This document shows, piece by piece, positions 1 through 5,900 of a DNA stretch of 5,912 nt (its first letter is position 1; each line of letters begins with the position of its first letter). The DNA lies in NCBI GenBank assembly GCA_016293615.1, contig JAEDDX010000100.1, positions 1 to 5,912 of the forward strand. Reading direction: 5' to 3'. The position numbers were made by a program, and so were the translations under genes. Source of the stretch: Acetatifactor sp. (lineage in GTDB: Bacteria; Bacillota; Clostridia; Lachnospirales; Lachnospiraceae). The notes beneath the pieces were generated by a model. It was not told the DNA's origin. It saw only the letters and a list, made by a program, of their open reading frames with translations, and made no database searches.

Positions 1-56
1 TAGCCTGAAAAGCTGTATTCCCCAAACCATAAAAAATATGTTGCAATCAAACCCAT
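1..56 (-). CDS. Start of an unidentified gene, cut off by the window edge
   Basis: An ATG at 56-54 is preceded by a good ribosome site (GAGGAG at 63-68, 6-base spacing) and opens a frame that stays open to the window edge. The 18 readable residues are MGLIATYFLWFGEYSFSG, and the next codon begins TA, so it could be Tyr or a stop. The peptide is hydrophobic and aromatic at its start, which could be the beginning of a membrane segment, but it is too short to assign a family. The frame lies directly after the hairpin at 75-117, so it either has its own promoter or is reached by readthrough from the operon. It could also be a short leader peptide. The call rests on ribosome site plus start codon only. 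Confidence 0.45.
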   Translation of the reverse strand, partial: MGLIATYFLWFGEYSFSG

Positions 57-62
57 ATTGTA

Positions 63-68
63 CTCCTC
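63..68 (-). promoter_or_regulatory. Shine-Dalgarno site of the left-edge gene
   Basis: On the minus strand this reads GAGGAG and ends 6 bases before the ATG at 56-54. It is the main reason to treat the left-edge frame as a gene start. It begins only a few bases after the T-run of the hairpin at 75-117, so folding of that hairpin could affect access to it if transcription reads through. Confidence 0.5.
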
Positions 69-72
69 AAGT

Positions 73-117
73 AAAAAGCAGCCGCTAAAGATCAATTAAG
101 TCCGTAGTGGCTGCTTT
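73..117 (-). terminator. Hairpin with T-run, probable operon terminator
   Basis: The arms at 75-87 and 105-117 pair over 13 positions with a single G-T wobble (AAAGCAGCCGCTA against TAGTGGCTGCTTT), with a 17-base loop. On the minus strand the distal arm runs into five T residues (GGCTGCTTTTTAC), the form of a rho-independent terminator for the operon that ends at 230. On the plus strand the hairpin is followed by TTTGTTT, so it could also stop transcription entering from the left. It sits about 110 bases after the last stop codon. Because a ribosome site follows almost at once, an attenuator role for the next gene is an alternative. Confidence 0.75.
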
Positions 118-126
118 GTTTAACAT

Positions 127-264
127 CTACTTTTCATCCTGACCATACCACAAAGCGTCGGAAGTATCAATCTTTTCATGCAGTTTTTTAAGATTATCTT
201 CCAGCGAGTACGAGCAAAGTTTATGTCTCTTACGATTCAATGGCGTCAGTTCTATAAATGTACT
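127..264 (-). pseudogene. Possible orphan C-terminal coding tail (no start codon)
   Basis: After the last operon gene stops at 230, another minus-strand frame, one base out of register with it, is open from 264 to a TAG at 127-129. Its last 25 residues look like ordinary protein: LEDNLKKLHEKIDTSDA followed by LWYGQDEK, a charged amphipathic helix and a polar tail. The frame has no ATG and no ribosome site of its own; upstream it is closed by a stop at 265-267, inside the preceding gene. It could be the remnant of a gene whose front was lost when the cassette settled here, or simply chance. An alternative 19-codon ATG frame in the same stretch lacks a ribosome site. No family is recognised. 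Confidence 0.22.
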
Positions 265-2440
265 TTACCTGACCGTCCATATTATCGTCAATACCTGAGA
301 AAGAGCGGTAATTTTTCGACACGTCTATGGTTGCCCGCAGTCTCGTGGTAAGTCCCGTCAGATCGCCGTCAACTGCATCCACAAGTTTCTGTACGCCTTG
401 CTCATTGAATTCCTTTAGACCGTCGGAAAGCTGCATTGCTCCGTCCCGAAGCTGTGTAATACCATCCACAAGAGCGGGGGTACCGTTTTTCAGAGTAAGA
501 ATTCCGTCGTATAGTTCAGTGGCTCCGGCATATAGCTTGCTTGTTCCGCTTTTCAGATCATCTGTACCGGCTTTTAATTCTCCTGCGCCTGCAGCAGCCT
601 GAGAAACACCAGCCGTATAAGATTGAAGTCCGAGATAGAAGGTGTTATAGCTATCCAGCGATGTTTTGAGTGAAATCACGGATTTTGCACCTTCCGAGGC
701 GGCAGCCAACTGCGCTTGCACTTCGTCAGAAGCCATATTGTCAGAAATCGCTTTTTGTACCTGCAATTCCGTATTGGCCGCAATCATTTCCTTTATCGTA
801 TCGCTCTGCATTTGCTCATCTACGTTTGCGGAGATCATCGCCTGAACAGATTCTGACGCCATCTGTTCTGTTGTGTTATCTTCAATCGTCTGAAAAATCG
901 ACTCACTTTGCATTTGTTCAGCAATTGCGGCATTGATCGCAGCTTGGGTTTCTTCATCAATCATACCGGCAGCGATCGCAGCGTCGTAGTTTGCCTGATC
1001 CATTCCTGTTGCAGCATAAATGACTTGTTCTGTTATGGTTTGATGAATTGCTTCTGTCACCTGTATTGTGACCTGTTCTCTTACAGCAGTCGTTACCTGT
1101 GCAGTTACTTCTACACGGATCGCTGCCGTTACTTGCCCCTCTATATAAGGGCGTTGTGCCTCGACTACCGCTGTAACTGCCGCAAGCGCCTTTTCGTAGA
1201 CCGCATTTTCATCCAGAGAAGCGATCACACCAGTCAACACATCGGCATAGTTGCTTATCGTTAATGCCGGTACATCTAATCCCGCAGCGACAAGCTGAGT
1301 ATTGGCGGCAGAAAGCAGCGTCTCAAATACCTGTTTAGCGCCTCCATTCAGCGAATCATTATTGGACGCGAGCGTTTTTAATCCCTCGGATAATTGTGCT
1401 GCACCAGATTGTAGTTTGGCCGCACCGGTATCCAGATCACCTGCGCCGGTTTTTAAGGCTTCTGCGCCAGCGGTCAATTTATCAATGCCTTCCACCAACT
1501 CTCCGGATTTTTCAAGTAGTGTGGAAAGCCCATCGTAAAGTTGGGAGGAACCGTCCATTAACTGTTCCATGGCATCTGTCATTTCACCAAGCGAACCGCT
1601 CAGATCACTGATCGAGTCGAGATGATCCGCATCCATCTCGTTAATCAACTCATTGGTTGCCAGAGTGATTGTCATACCAAGCTTAAAGTTTTTTGCATTG
1701 GCAGTAATCTCCACATAATCGGGAATTTCCAGCTTCTCAGGAGAAATCGCAAGGTTATCCTGAAGTCCGGGGAAAGCGATACCAATCACGGCAGTGCGGC
1801 TGCCATCGTTAATGAGCTTCCCGTTGGTGATCTCAACATTTGTGAAAACATCATTGTCCAGCAGGATACCCGTAAGCATTGCAAAAGGCACGTAGATTTT
1901 TTCCTTTTGCCCATCAATCTCAACATACTCGTATTGTTGATTCGTATAGTCAAAACGGATCGTCACCTTACCGCTTTTCCCAGCCAATTCTGCAGGAGAT
2001 ACTGTTTTACCGTCCAACTTGTATGTAACGGACAGTCCAACAGGCAGTTCCTTTTCGATATTGCCCTGATAGTAAATATCATTGCCTTGTGCGTCCCAGA
2101 CACGAGTATTATCGCTGCCAAGCGTATACCTTTCATCACTCTTGACATTTTCTACATCCGTCAGTTCGCTCTTATCACGGATCGTGTTACTGCCAAGCGT
2201 GTTTTTAATCCAGTCACTGACAATGATTTTTTGTACCGAGCCGTTTGCTCCGGCTATGACATATACTGTTTCATCCTTAGAATTGCTCTGTTCCTCCGCA
2301 GTATTGCCAGTTGACATAGTCTGCGGTTGTTCAGCTTCTTCCTTTTTTTCGTTTGTCAGTGCAAATGCTGCAACGCTGGAACTAACAAGAAGTATCATGC
2401 AAAGACAGATTGCAATCGGCTTTATCATAGACCTTTTCAT
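230..2440 (-). CDS. Secreted xxxLxxG heptad-repeat protein, candidate MMPL transporter partner
   Basis: This 736-residue exported protein is of the X-X-X-Leu-X-X-Gly heptad type, related in its repeats to YhgE/Pip-like Gram-positive surface proteins. Residues 1-27 form a signal peptide (basic MKRSMIK, hydrophobic core, cleavage plausible after AFA at 25-27). Residues about 28-265 are a probably beta-rich, unassigned domain. Heptads with Gly at 304 and 318-353 follow, then a 12-residue repeat (436-471), a 17-residue repeat (508-557), a second block of eight heptads (Gly 625-674), and a conserved-looking tail with FSGIDDNMDG near 714-723. Unlike YhgE/Pip there is no C-terminal membrane helix, so the protein is either released or held by an uncleaved signal. 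The start at 2440 is preferred over an upstream in-frame ATG at 2530 because it has a GGAGG site, gives a proper signal peptide and overlaps the transporter stop as ATGA. That coupling suggests a fixed ratio with, and work beside, the transporter. The partnership is inferred. Confidence 0.88.
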   Translation of the reverse strand: MKRSMIKPIAICLCMILLVSSSVAAFALTNEKKEEAEQPQTMSTGNTAEEQSNSKDETVYVIAGANGSVQKIIVSDWIKNTLGSNTIRDKSELTDVENVKSDERYTLGSDNTRVWDAQGNDIYYQGNIEKELPVGLSVTYKLDGKTVSPAELAGKSGKVTIRFDYTNQQYEYVEIDGQKEKIYVPFAMLTGILLDNDVFTNVEITNGKLINDGSRTAVIGIAFPGLQDNLAISPEKLEIPDYVEITANAKNFKLGMTITLATNELINEMDADHLDSISDLSGSLGEMTDAMEQLMDGSSQLYDGLSTLLEKSGELVEGIDKLTAGAEALKTGAGDLDTGAAKLQSGAAQLSEGLKTLASNNDSLNGGAKQVFETLLSAANTQLVAAGLDVPALTISNYADVLTGVIASLDENAVYEKALAAVTAVVEAQRPYIEGQVTAAIRVEVTAQVTTAVREQVTIQVTEAIHQTITEQVIYAATGMDQANYDAAIAAGMIDEETQAAINAAIAEQMQSESIFQTIEDNTTEQMASESVQAMISANVDEQMQSDTIKEMIAANTELQVQKAISDNMASDEVQAQLAAASEGAKSVISLKTSLDSYNTFYLGLQSYTAGVSQAAAGAGELKAGTDDLKSGTSKLYAGATELYDGILTLKNGTPALVDGITQLRDGAMQLSDGLKEFNEQGVQKLVDAVDGDLTGLTTRLRATIDVSKNYRSFSGIDDNMDGQVKYIYRTDAIES
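407..592 (-). repeat. Second block of LxxG heptads (protein-level repeat)
   Basis: This encodes residues about 617-678 of the exported protein. Eight consecutive seven-residue units end in Gly at 625, 632, 639, 646, 653, 660, 667 and 674, with Leu three residues before each Gly (for example ELKAG, DLKSG, KLYAG, ELYDG, QLRDG). The spacing never slips. This is the defining pattern of the xxxLxxG repeat family and predicts a long regular helix. Confidence 0.85.
767..919 (-). repeat. 17-residue repeat in the central domain
   Basis: This encodes residues 508-557 or so. The motif EQM.S..I...I..N recurs at 508, 525 and 542, exactly 17 residues apart, with a degenerate fourth copy beginning near 559 (LQVQKAI). 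The copies have diverged at DNA level, so this is a protein-level repeat rather than a recent tandem duplication. The periodicity fits an amphipathic helix with isoleucines on one face. Confidence 0.7.
1022..1135 (-). repeat. 12-residue QVT repeat in the central domain
   Basis: This encodes residues 436-473. Units begin with Gln-Val at 436, 448, 460 and 472, exactly 12 residues apart: QVTAAIRVEVTA, QVTTAVREQVTI, QVTEAIHQTITE, then QVIYAAT. Beta-branched residues alternate with Gln, Thr and charged residues, so either a beta-type stack or an amphipathic helix is possible. The preceding and following segments are Ala-rich. Confidence 0.75.
1367..1564 (-). repeat. First block of LxxG heptads (protein-level repeat)
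   Basis: This encodes residues about 293-358. Glycines at 304, 318, 325, 332, 339, 346 and 353 lie on a seven-residue grid; the grid position at 311 has lost its Gly. Units such as KLTAG, ALKTG, DLDTG, KLQSG and QLSEG match the xxxLxxG pattern. Together with the second block it flanks the central 12- and 17-residue repeats symmetrically. Confidence 0.85.
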
Positions 2441-4575
2441 TTCGTAAGTACCTCCAATTTTTCTGAGTTGATCGGCGTTTCGGCATGACCGGAATCGTCC
2501 GTAAAATAAGTTTTCTTTCTCATACCCCAAGTAGTTGCGCAGATGATCTTATCACACAGGAGCAGAAGCGCCGGTAGAATAAAGATAACTGCAAGCATAC
2601 TGACAATGGCGCCTCTTGCCATCAGCATACACATGGAACCGATGATATCAATGTCAGAATAAATCGCAACTCCAAAAGTTGCAGCAAATAGTCCCATACC
2701 CGATACGATAATGGACGGAATCGAGGTGGAAAGCGCCGTCCATACAGCATCCTTCTTGCCATTCCCTCGTATTCGCTCCGCTTTGTACCGAGTCGTCATT
2801 AAAATTGCGTAGTCTACGGTTGCACCAAGCTGAATCGTGCTGATACAGATGGGGGCGATAAACGGAAGGCTCTGACCCAAATAGTGAGGTAATCCAAGGT
2901 TAATAAAGATTGCAACCTCTATTACAGAGATCAAAATAAACGGCAAAGACAAGCTTTTCTCCACCAAAGCTATGATGATGAAAATTGCAAGGATGGAAAT
3001 GGCATTGACAACTTGAAAATCATGAGAGGTTGTTTCAATCATGTCTTTCATGCAGGGCGCTTCGCCAATCAGCATACCGCTTTCATCGTATTTTTTCAGG
3101 ATTGTATTCAGATCGCTAATTTGATCGTTAACCGCGTCGCTTGCCACTTTATATTCAGAGTTGATCAGCAGCAGTTCCCACTTATCATTTTTCAGAATAC
3201 TTGTAATGGATTCCGGCAAAATTTCCTCCGGTATACGGGAGCCAATCACGGATTCCAGCCCAAGAACATACTTCACGCCGTCTACCTGCTCCATTTCTTT
3301 CATCATGGAGCGAACGGATTTTGCGGGGAGATTTGCATCCACCAACAGCATATGGGTCGATGCGATGTCAAAATCCTCTGACAGCTTACTGTTGGCGATT
3401 ACATATTCCATATCCTCCGGCAGGCACTGTCCCATGTCATAATAAACTTCATCATTTGTTTTACTGTATCCGTAATAGGCCGGCGGGATCAGCAAAGCAA
3501 AGATTACAATGAACACGGGGAATATGCGAACAACGCCTTTGGCAAAACCGCCCATGTTGGGAATGAGAGATTTATGCTTGGTTTTTTGCAAGGGTTTATC
3601 GAACACAAGAATCAATGCCGGAAGAACGGTCACACAGCCCAGGACGCCAAGCAACACACCCTTCGCCATAACGATACCAAGGTCGCGCCCCATCGTAAAG
3701 GACATGAAGCAAAGCGCAATAAACCCGGCAACCGTTGTAATGGAACTGCCAACTACAGAGGCCAGTGTTTCTTTAATGGCAACAGCCATAGCCGCTTTGT
3801 TGTCGTCGCACCGTGTTCGCTGCTCGTTGTAGCTATGCCAAAGGAAGATGGAATAATCCATGGTAACGGCAAGCTGTAAAACAGCCGAAAGCGCCTTTGT
3901 GATATAAGAGATTTCGCCCATAAAATAGTTCGTTCCGAGATTGAGCAAAATCATCATACCGATACTGGCAAGAAACACAAACGGAACCAGCCAGCTATCA
4001 AGGAACACCAGCATGGCTACACAGGCGAGCAGCACAGCAATCCCGACATAAATCGGTTCTTCCTTTTCACACAAATCTTTCAGATCAGTCACAAGCGCCG
4101 ACATACCTGAGACAAAACACTGTTTCCCAGCAATCTGGCGAATCTCCCGAATCGCATCCATGGTAATGTCTGAGGATGTAGAGGTATCAAAGAATACTGC
4201 CATCATTGTGGCGTTCTCTGTGTTAAATTCGTTATAGATTTTATCCGGCAAAAGTTCCATCGGAATAGAAAGATCGGCTATAGAATCATACCAAAGAACC
4301 GTTTCTACATGATCAACCTGTTCGATTTTCTCTTTCAGAGCCGCTACCTCTTTAGCAGGCATATCCTCCACGATGATAAAGGAAAAAGCCCCTTTTCCGA
4401 AATCTTCTAAAAGCTCATTCTGCCCAATTACCGTTTCCATATCCTCCGGCAAATAGTCGAGCATATCATAGTTGATCCTTGTTCCCGCCATTCCGAGTAC
4501 GGACGGTATCATCAATACAAGGACAACAATCAGAATCAGTATGCGGTGCTTTACGACCGCTTTTGAAAAACGCAT
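2437..4575 (-). CDS. MMPL-family RND transporter
   Basis: This 712-residue membrane transporter is of the MMPL branch of the RND superfamily, close in size to compact Firmicute members such as YdfJ and shorter than mycobacterial MmpL3. It shows the classic duplicated layout: TM1 (about 11-30), ectodomain (31-172), TM2-TM6 (173-325), then TM7 (348-370), ectodomain (371-518), TM8-TM12 (519-676) and a short polar tail. Asp-Tyr pairs sit in TM4 (D240-Y241, in TMDYSIFLWH) and TM10 (D588-Y589, in ATVDYAILMT), matching the proton-relay pairs known from MmpL3, so proton-driven transport is likely. The two ectodomains are recognisably duplicated (LPEDME at 42-47 and 385-390). The start has AGGTGA at 4582-4587, 6 bases upstream. 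The gene lies 18 bp after the DUF308 gene and overlaps the next gene as ATGA, so it belongs to one operon. The substrate is unknown; relatives export lipids or hydrophobic compounds. Confidence 0.93.
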   Translation of the reverse strand: MRFSKAVVKHRILILIVVLVLMIPSVLGMAGTRINYDMLDYLPEDMETVIGQNELLEDFGKGAFSFIIVEDMPAKEVAALKEKIEQVDHVETVLWYDSIADLSIPMELLPDKIYNEFNTENATMMAVFFDTSTSSDITMDAIREIRQIAGKQCFVSGMSALVTDLKDLCEKEEPIYVGIAVLLACVAMLVFLDSWLVPFVFLASIGMMILLNLGTNYFMGEISYITKALSAVLQLAVTMDYSIFLWHSYNEQRTRCDDNKAAMAVAIKETLASVVGSSITTVAGFIALCFMSFTMGRDLGIVMAKGVLLGVLGCVTVLPALILVFDKPLQKTKHKSLIPNMGGFAKGVVRIFPVFIVIFALLIPPAYYGYSKTNDEVYYDMGQCLPEDMEYVIANSKLSEDFDIASTHMLLVDANLPAKSVRSMMKEMEQVDGVKYVLGLESVIGSRIPEEILPESITSILKNDKWELLLINSEYKVASDAVNDQISDLNTILKKYDESGMLIGEAPCMKDMIETTSHDFQVVNAISILAIFIIIALVEKSLSLPFILISVIEVAIFINLGLPHYLGQSLPFIAPICISTIQLGATVDYAILMTTRYKAERIRGNGKKDAVWTALSTSIPSIIVSGMGLFAATFGVAIYSDIDIIGSMCMLMARGAIVSMLAVIFILPALLLLCDKIICATTWGMRKKTYFTDDSGHAETPINSEKLEVLTK
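2451..2455 (-). promoter_or_regulatory. Shine-Dalgarno site that fixes the LxxG protein start
   Basis: On the minus strand GGAGG lies 10 bases before the ATG at 2440-2438, inside the last codons of the transporter gene. It supports the internal start over the upstream in-frame ATG at 2530. The transporter stop TGA (2439-2437) shares bases with this ATG, so terminating ribosomes can restart directly. Confidence 0.8.
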
Positions 4576-4593
4576 AAATCATCACCTATCCTT

Positions 4594-5190
4594 TCACTTG
4601 GTTTCAGAATACTCAATTTCAATCACATCAGGCTGCTGATGCTTAATAATAAGCACTGTACTGATTACCGTATAGAGATTCAAGATTCCTTCGGCTAAAA
4701 TTGAAACGCCGAGCAGTACCGTCAGGAACTGAGCGCTCTTTGCGGAGCGAAAAATAAGAAACACTCCGATAGTCCCTGCGACAACCGCCAAAGCGAGAAT
4801 CACCCACCAGCTTTTGATACCGAATCTCTTGGAATCTAAAGCAATTTGAGCCTTAAATAGCCCATCTGTCAGAATGGAAATTCCAAGAGCAATGCAAATG
4901 AATGTCATAAGATCATCCGGTCGGATCAGAACAATCAATCCCAAAACAAGCAGCAATATGCCGAGTTCCAGGTCAAATTGAAAGGCCAGTCGGAACAAAT
5001 CTCTTGAAAAATATCCAACGAGTTTTACAATACCGAATACGATCATTGCAATCCCCATGGATATACCAATCATAGTTATTGAAATATCCGGCAGTGCAAT
5101 GAACAAAGCGCCGGCAATGCAAAACATAACGGACATCACAATATAGCCGATTTTTGCAATCCGCATTGGTGTTACAGAACGCATTTTCAT
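4594..5190 (-). CDS. DUF308/HdeD-like six-helix membrane protein
   Basis: This 198-residue integral membrane protein has six predicted helices at about 11-33, 36-61, 72-89, 93-112, 125-147 and 152-180. The recurring pattern of a Gly-rich helix ending in a short basic or Pro-containing turn, as in GILLLVLGLIVLIRPDD (77-93), followed by a helix with GISIL.DG or GVSILAEG, is typical of DUF308, the family of E. coli HdeD (acid resistance). The molecular function of DUF308 proteins is not established. The C-terminal tail (HQQPDVIEIEYSETK) is polar and probably cytoplasmic. An AGGAGG site (5199-5204) lies 8 bases before the ATG, favouring the first Met over Met3. It is the first gene of the three-gene operon, behind the promoter at 5223-5251, and its tight spacing to the transporter suggests an accessory or membrane-stress role beside it. 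Confidence 0.85.
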   Translation of the reverse strand: MKMRSVTPMRIAKIGYIVMSVMFCIAGALFIALPDISITMIGISMGIAMIVFGIVKLVGYFSRDLFRLAFQFDLELGILLLVLGLIVLIRPDDLMTFICIALGISILTDGLFKAQIALDSKRFGIKSWWVILALAVVAGTIGVFLIFRSAKSAQFLTVLLGVSILAEGILNLYTVISTVLIIKHQQPDVIEIEYSETK

Positions 5191-5222
5191 AGGGCAAACC
5201 TCCTCATTCGTTTTCTGATAGT

Positions 5223-5251
5223 ATTATAGCGCGTCCTGTTTTTCTGAATAC
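5223..5251 (-). promoter_or_regulatory. Predicted sigma-A-type promoter of the three-gene operon
   Basis: On the minus strand a perfect TATAAT lies at 5228-5223. With a 17-base spacer the -35 position (5251-5246) reads GTATTC, a poor match to TTGACA, and there is no TGn extension of the -10. The expected start of transcription is near 5216 (an A), giving a leader of about 26 bases with AGGAGG before the DUF308 ATG. The weak -35 touches the palindrome at 5252-5267, consistent with control by a bound regulator. Confidence 0.55.
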
Positions 5252-5267
5252 GGGCATTAAAATGCCC
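5252..5267. promoter_or_regulatory. Near-perfect 16-bp palindrome, candidate TetR operator
   Basis: The sequence GGGCATTAAAATGCCC has 7-bp arms (5252-5258 and 5261-5267) around two central bases. It abuts the -35 region of the predicted operon promoter, where a TetR-family dimer would block RNA polymerase, and the TetR gene lies just upstream. It also overlaps one arm of the terminator hairpin at 5263-5293, so part of its symmetry may be incidental to the terminator. Operator function is an inference from position and symmetry. Confidence 0.4.
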
Positions 5268-5293
5268 TGTGCCTGAAAATCAGGCACAGGGCA
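5259..5293 (-). terminator. Perfect 14-bp hairpin after the TetR gene, probable terminator
   Basis: The arms TGCCCTGTGCCTGA (5263-5276) and TCAGGCACAGGGCA (5280-5293) are perfectly complementary around a 3-base loop. On the minus strand the hairpin starts about 46 bases after the TetR stop and is followed by TTTTAAT, a short T-run, so a rho-independent terminator is likely. On the plus strand no T-run follows. The short T-run suggests termination may be incomplete, allowing some readthrough into the operon. Confidence 0.7.
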
Positions 5294-5339
5294 CTCATTG
5301 ACTGAAAAACAGACAGATAAAGGAAAATGTCTGACTTGT

Positions 5340-5900
5340 TTATTTTCTTTCCTCGCAACGGCGGATCATTTCTTCAACAGCTCCTTTTTGTAATTCATAG
5401 ATACGCTTAAAAGATAACTGTATATCCTCTTTCATCCCTTTATTCAGCCATCCGGATACAATCCCGAAAAGCACACAGCCAAAATACTGACGAATGATAT
5501 CCTCATCAGTCTTGTTAATTTTTCTTCCATCCATAACAGTATCAACATACTTTTCTACCGTGTGTTCGCATATTCTCCAAAGGTACTGCTCATAGATGTC
5601 CCGGTTGATAGAGTTGTAGATATGTAATACAGCACGCTTATGCTTCAGAGCAAAATCGATCATGGCATTTAAGCAATCCTCAATCAAAGCCACGGACGGG
5701 AAGTCCTGTATAATACGCTCTGCATCCTCTACTATGATATCCTCGATCAACTTGGGGATATCTTCAAAATAGTAATAAAAAGTATTTCGATTGACGCCGC
5801 AGTCAGATACAATGTCTTTTACAGTGATTTTGGAAAGCGGTCGTTCATTTAATAGCTTCAAAAAGGAGGATTTTATTGCATTCCTTGTAAAATTCGCCAT
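5340..5900 (-). CDS. TetR-family transcriptional regulator (DhaS-like type)
   Basis: This 186-residue protein has the normal length for a TetR-family repressor. The N-terminal DNA-binding domain spans about 1-50, with the helix-turn-helix at 25-45 (ITVKDIVSDCGVNRNTFYYYF), including the family signature TFYYYFEDIPKLI; the FYYYF form and short N-terminus resemble DhaS-like regulators. The helical ligand and dimer domain spans about 70-186, with an aromatic-rich stretch near 91-118 and the segment FGCVLFGIVSGWLNKG near 140-155. AGGAG at 5908-5912 lies 7 bases before the ATG and supports this start; the promoter is outside the window. It is co-oriented with, and upstream of, the transport operon, from which it is separated by a hairpin and a new promoter. 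It most likely represses that operon, responding to a transported or membrane-active compound. The target and ligand are inferred. Confidence 0.9.
   Translation of the reverse strand: MANFTRNAIKSSFLKLLNERPLSKITVKDIVSDCGVNRNTFYYYFEDIPKLIEDIIVEDAERIIQDFPSVALIEDCLNAMIDFALKHKRAVLHIYNSINRDIYEQYLWRICEHTVEKYVDTVMDGRKINKTDEDIIRQYFGCVLFGIVSGWLNKGMKEDIQLSFKRIYELQKGAVEEMIRRCEERK

Noticed and set aside
125..184. A 19-codon minus-strand ATG frame (MKRLILPTLCGMVRMKSRC)
   Set aside because: No ribosome site precedes it and it competes with a more protein-like frame over the same bases.
767..1135. Possible CRISPR-like or satellite DNA repeats
   Set aside because: The regularity exists in the protein (12- and 17-residue units) and the DNA copies have diverged; there are no identical direct repeats with unique spacers.
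1622..2314. A 230-codon open frame on the plus strand
   Set aside because: It lies wholly antisense to the LxxG gene, reads as low-plausibility protein rich in Cys, His, Ile and Arg, and is best explained as a shadow of the coding strand.
2441..2530. An upstream in-frame ATG at 2530 that would add 30 residues to the LxxG protein
   Set aside because: The extension is polar, would bury the signal peptide, overlaps the transporter gene by about 90 bases, and lacks the strong GGAGG site seen before 2440.
4973..5197. A 74-codon minus-strand frame within the DUF308 gene start
   Set aside because: It is out of frame with a gene supported by its helices and ribosome site, and its Cys- and Tyr-rich translation is typical of a shadow frame.
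5236..5312. Outer inverted repeat (CTGTTTTTCTG against CTGAAAAACAG, 10 of 11 matching) flanking the terminator hairpin
   Set aside because: The match is mostly a T-run against an A-run in an AT-rich spacer, so it carries little information.
5310..5333. Inverted repeat CAGACA ... TGTCTG with a 12-base spacer, as a second regulator site
   Set aside because: Six-base arms with a long spacer are expected by chance at this length, and it lies well upstream of the predicted promoter, next to the TetR stop.
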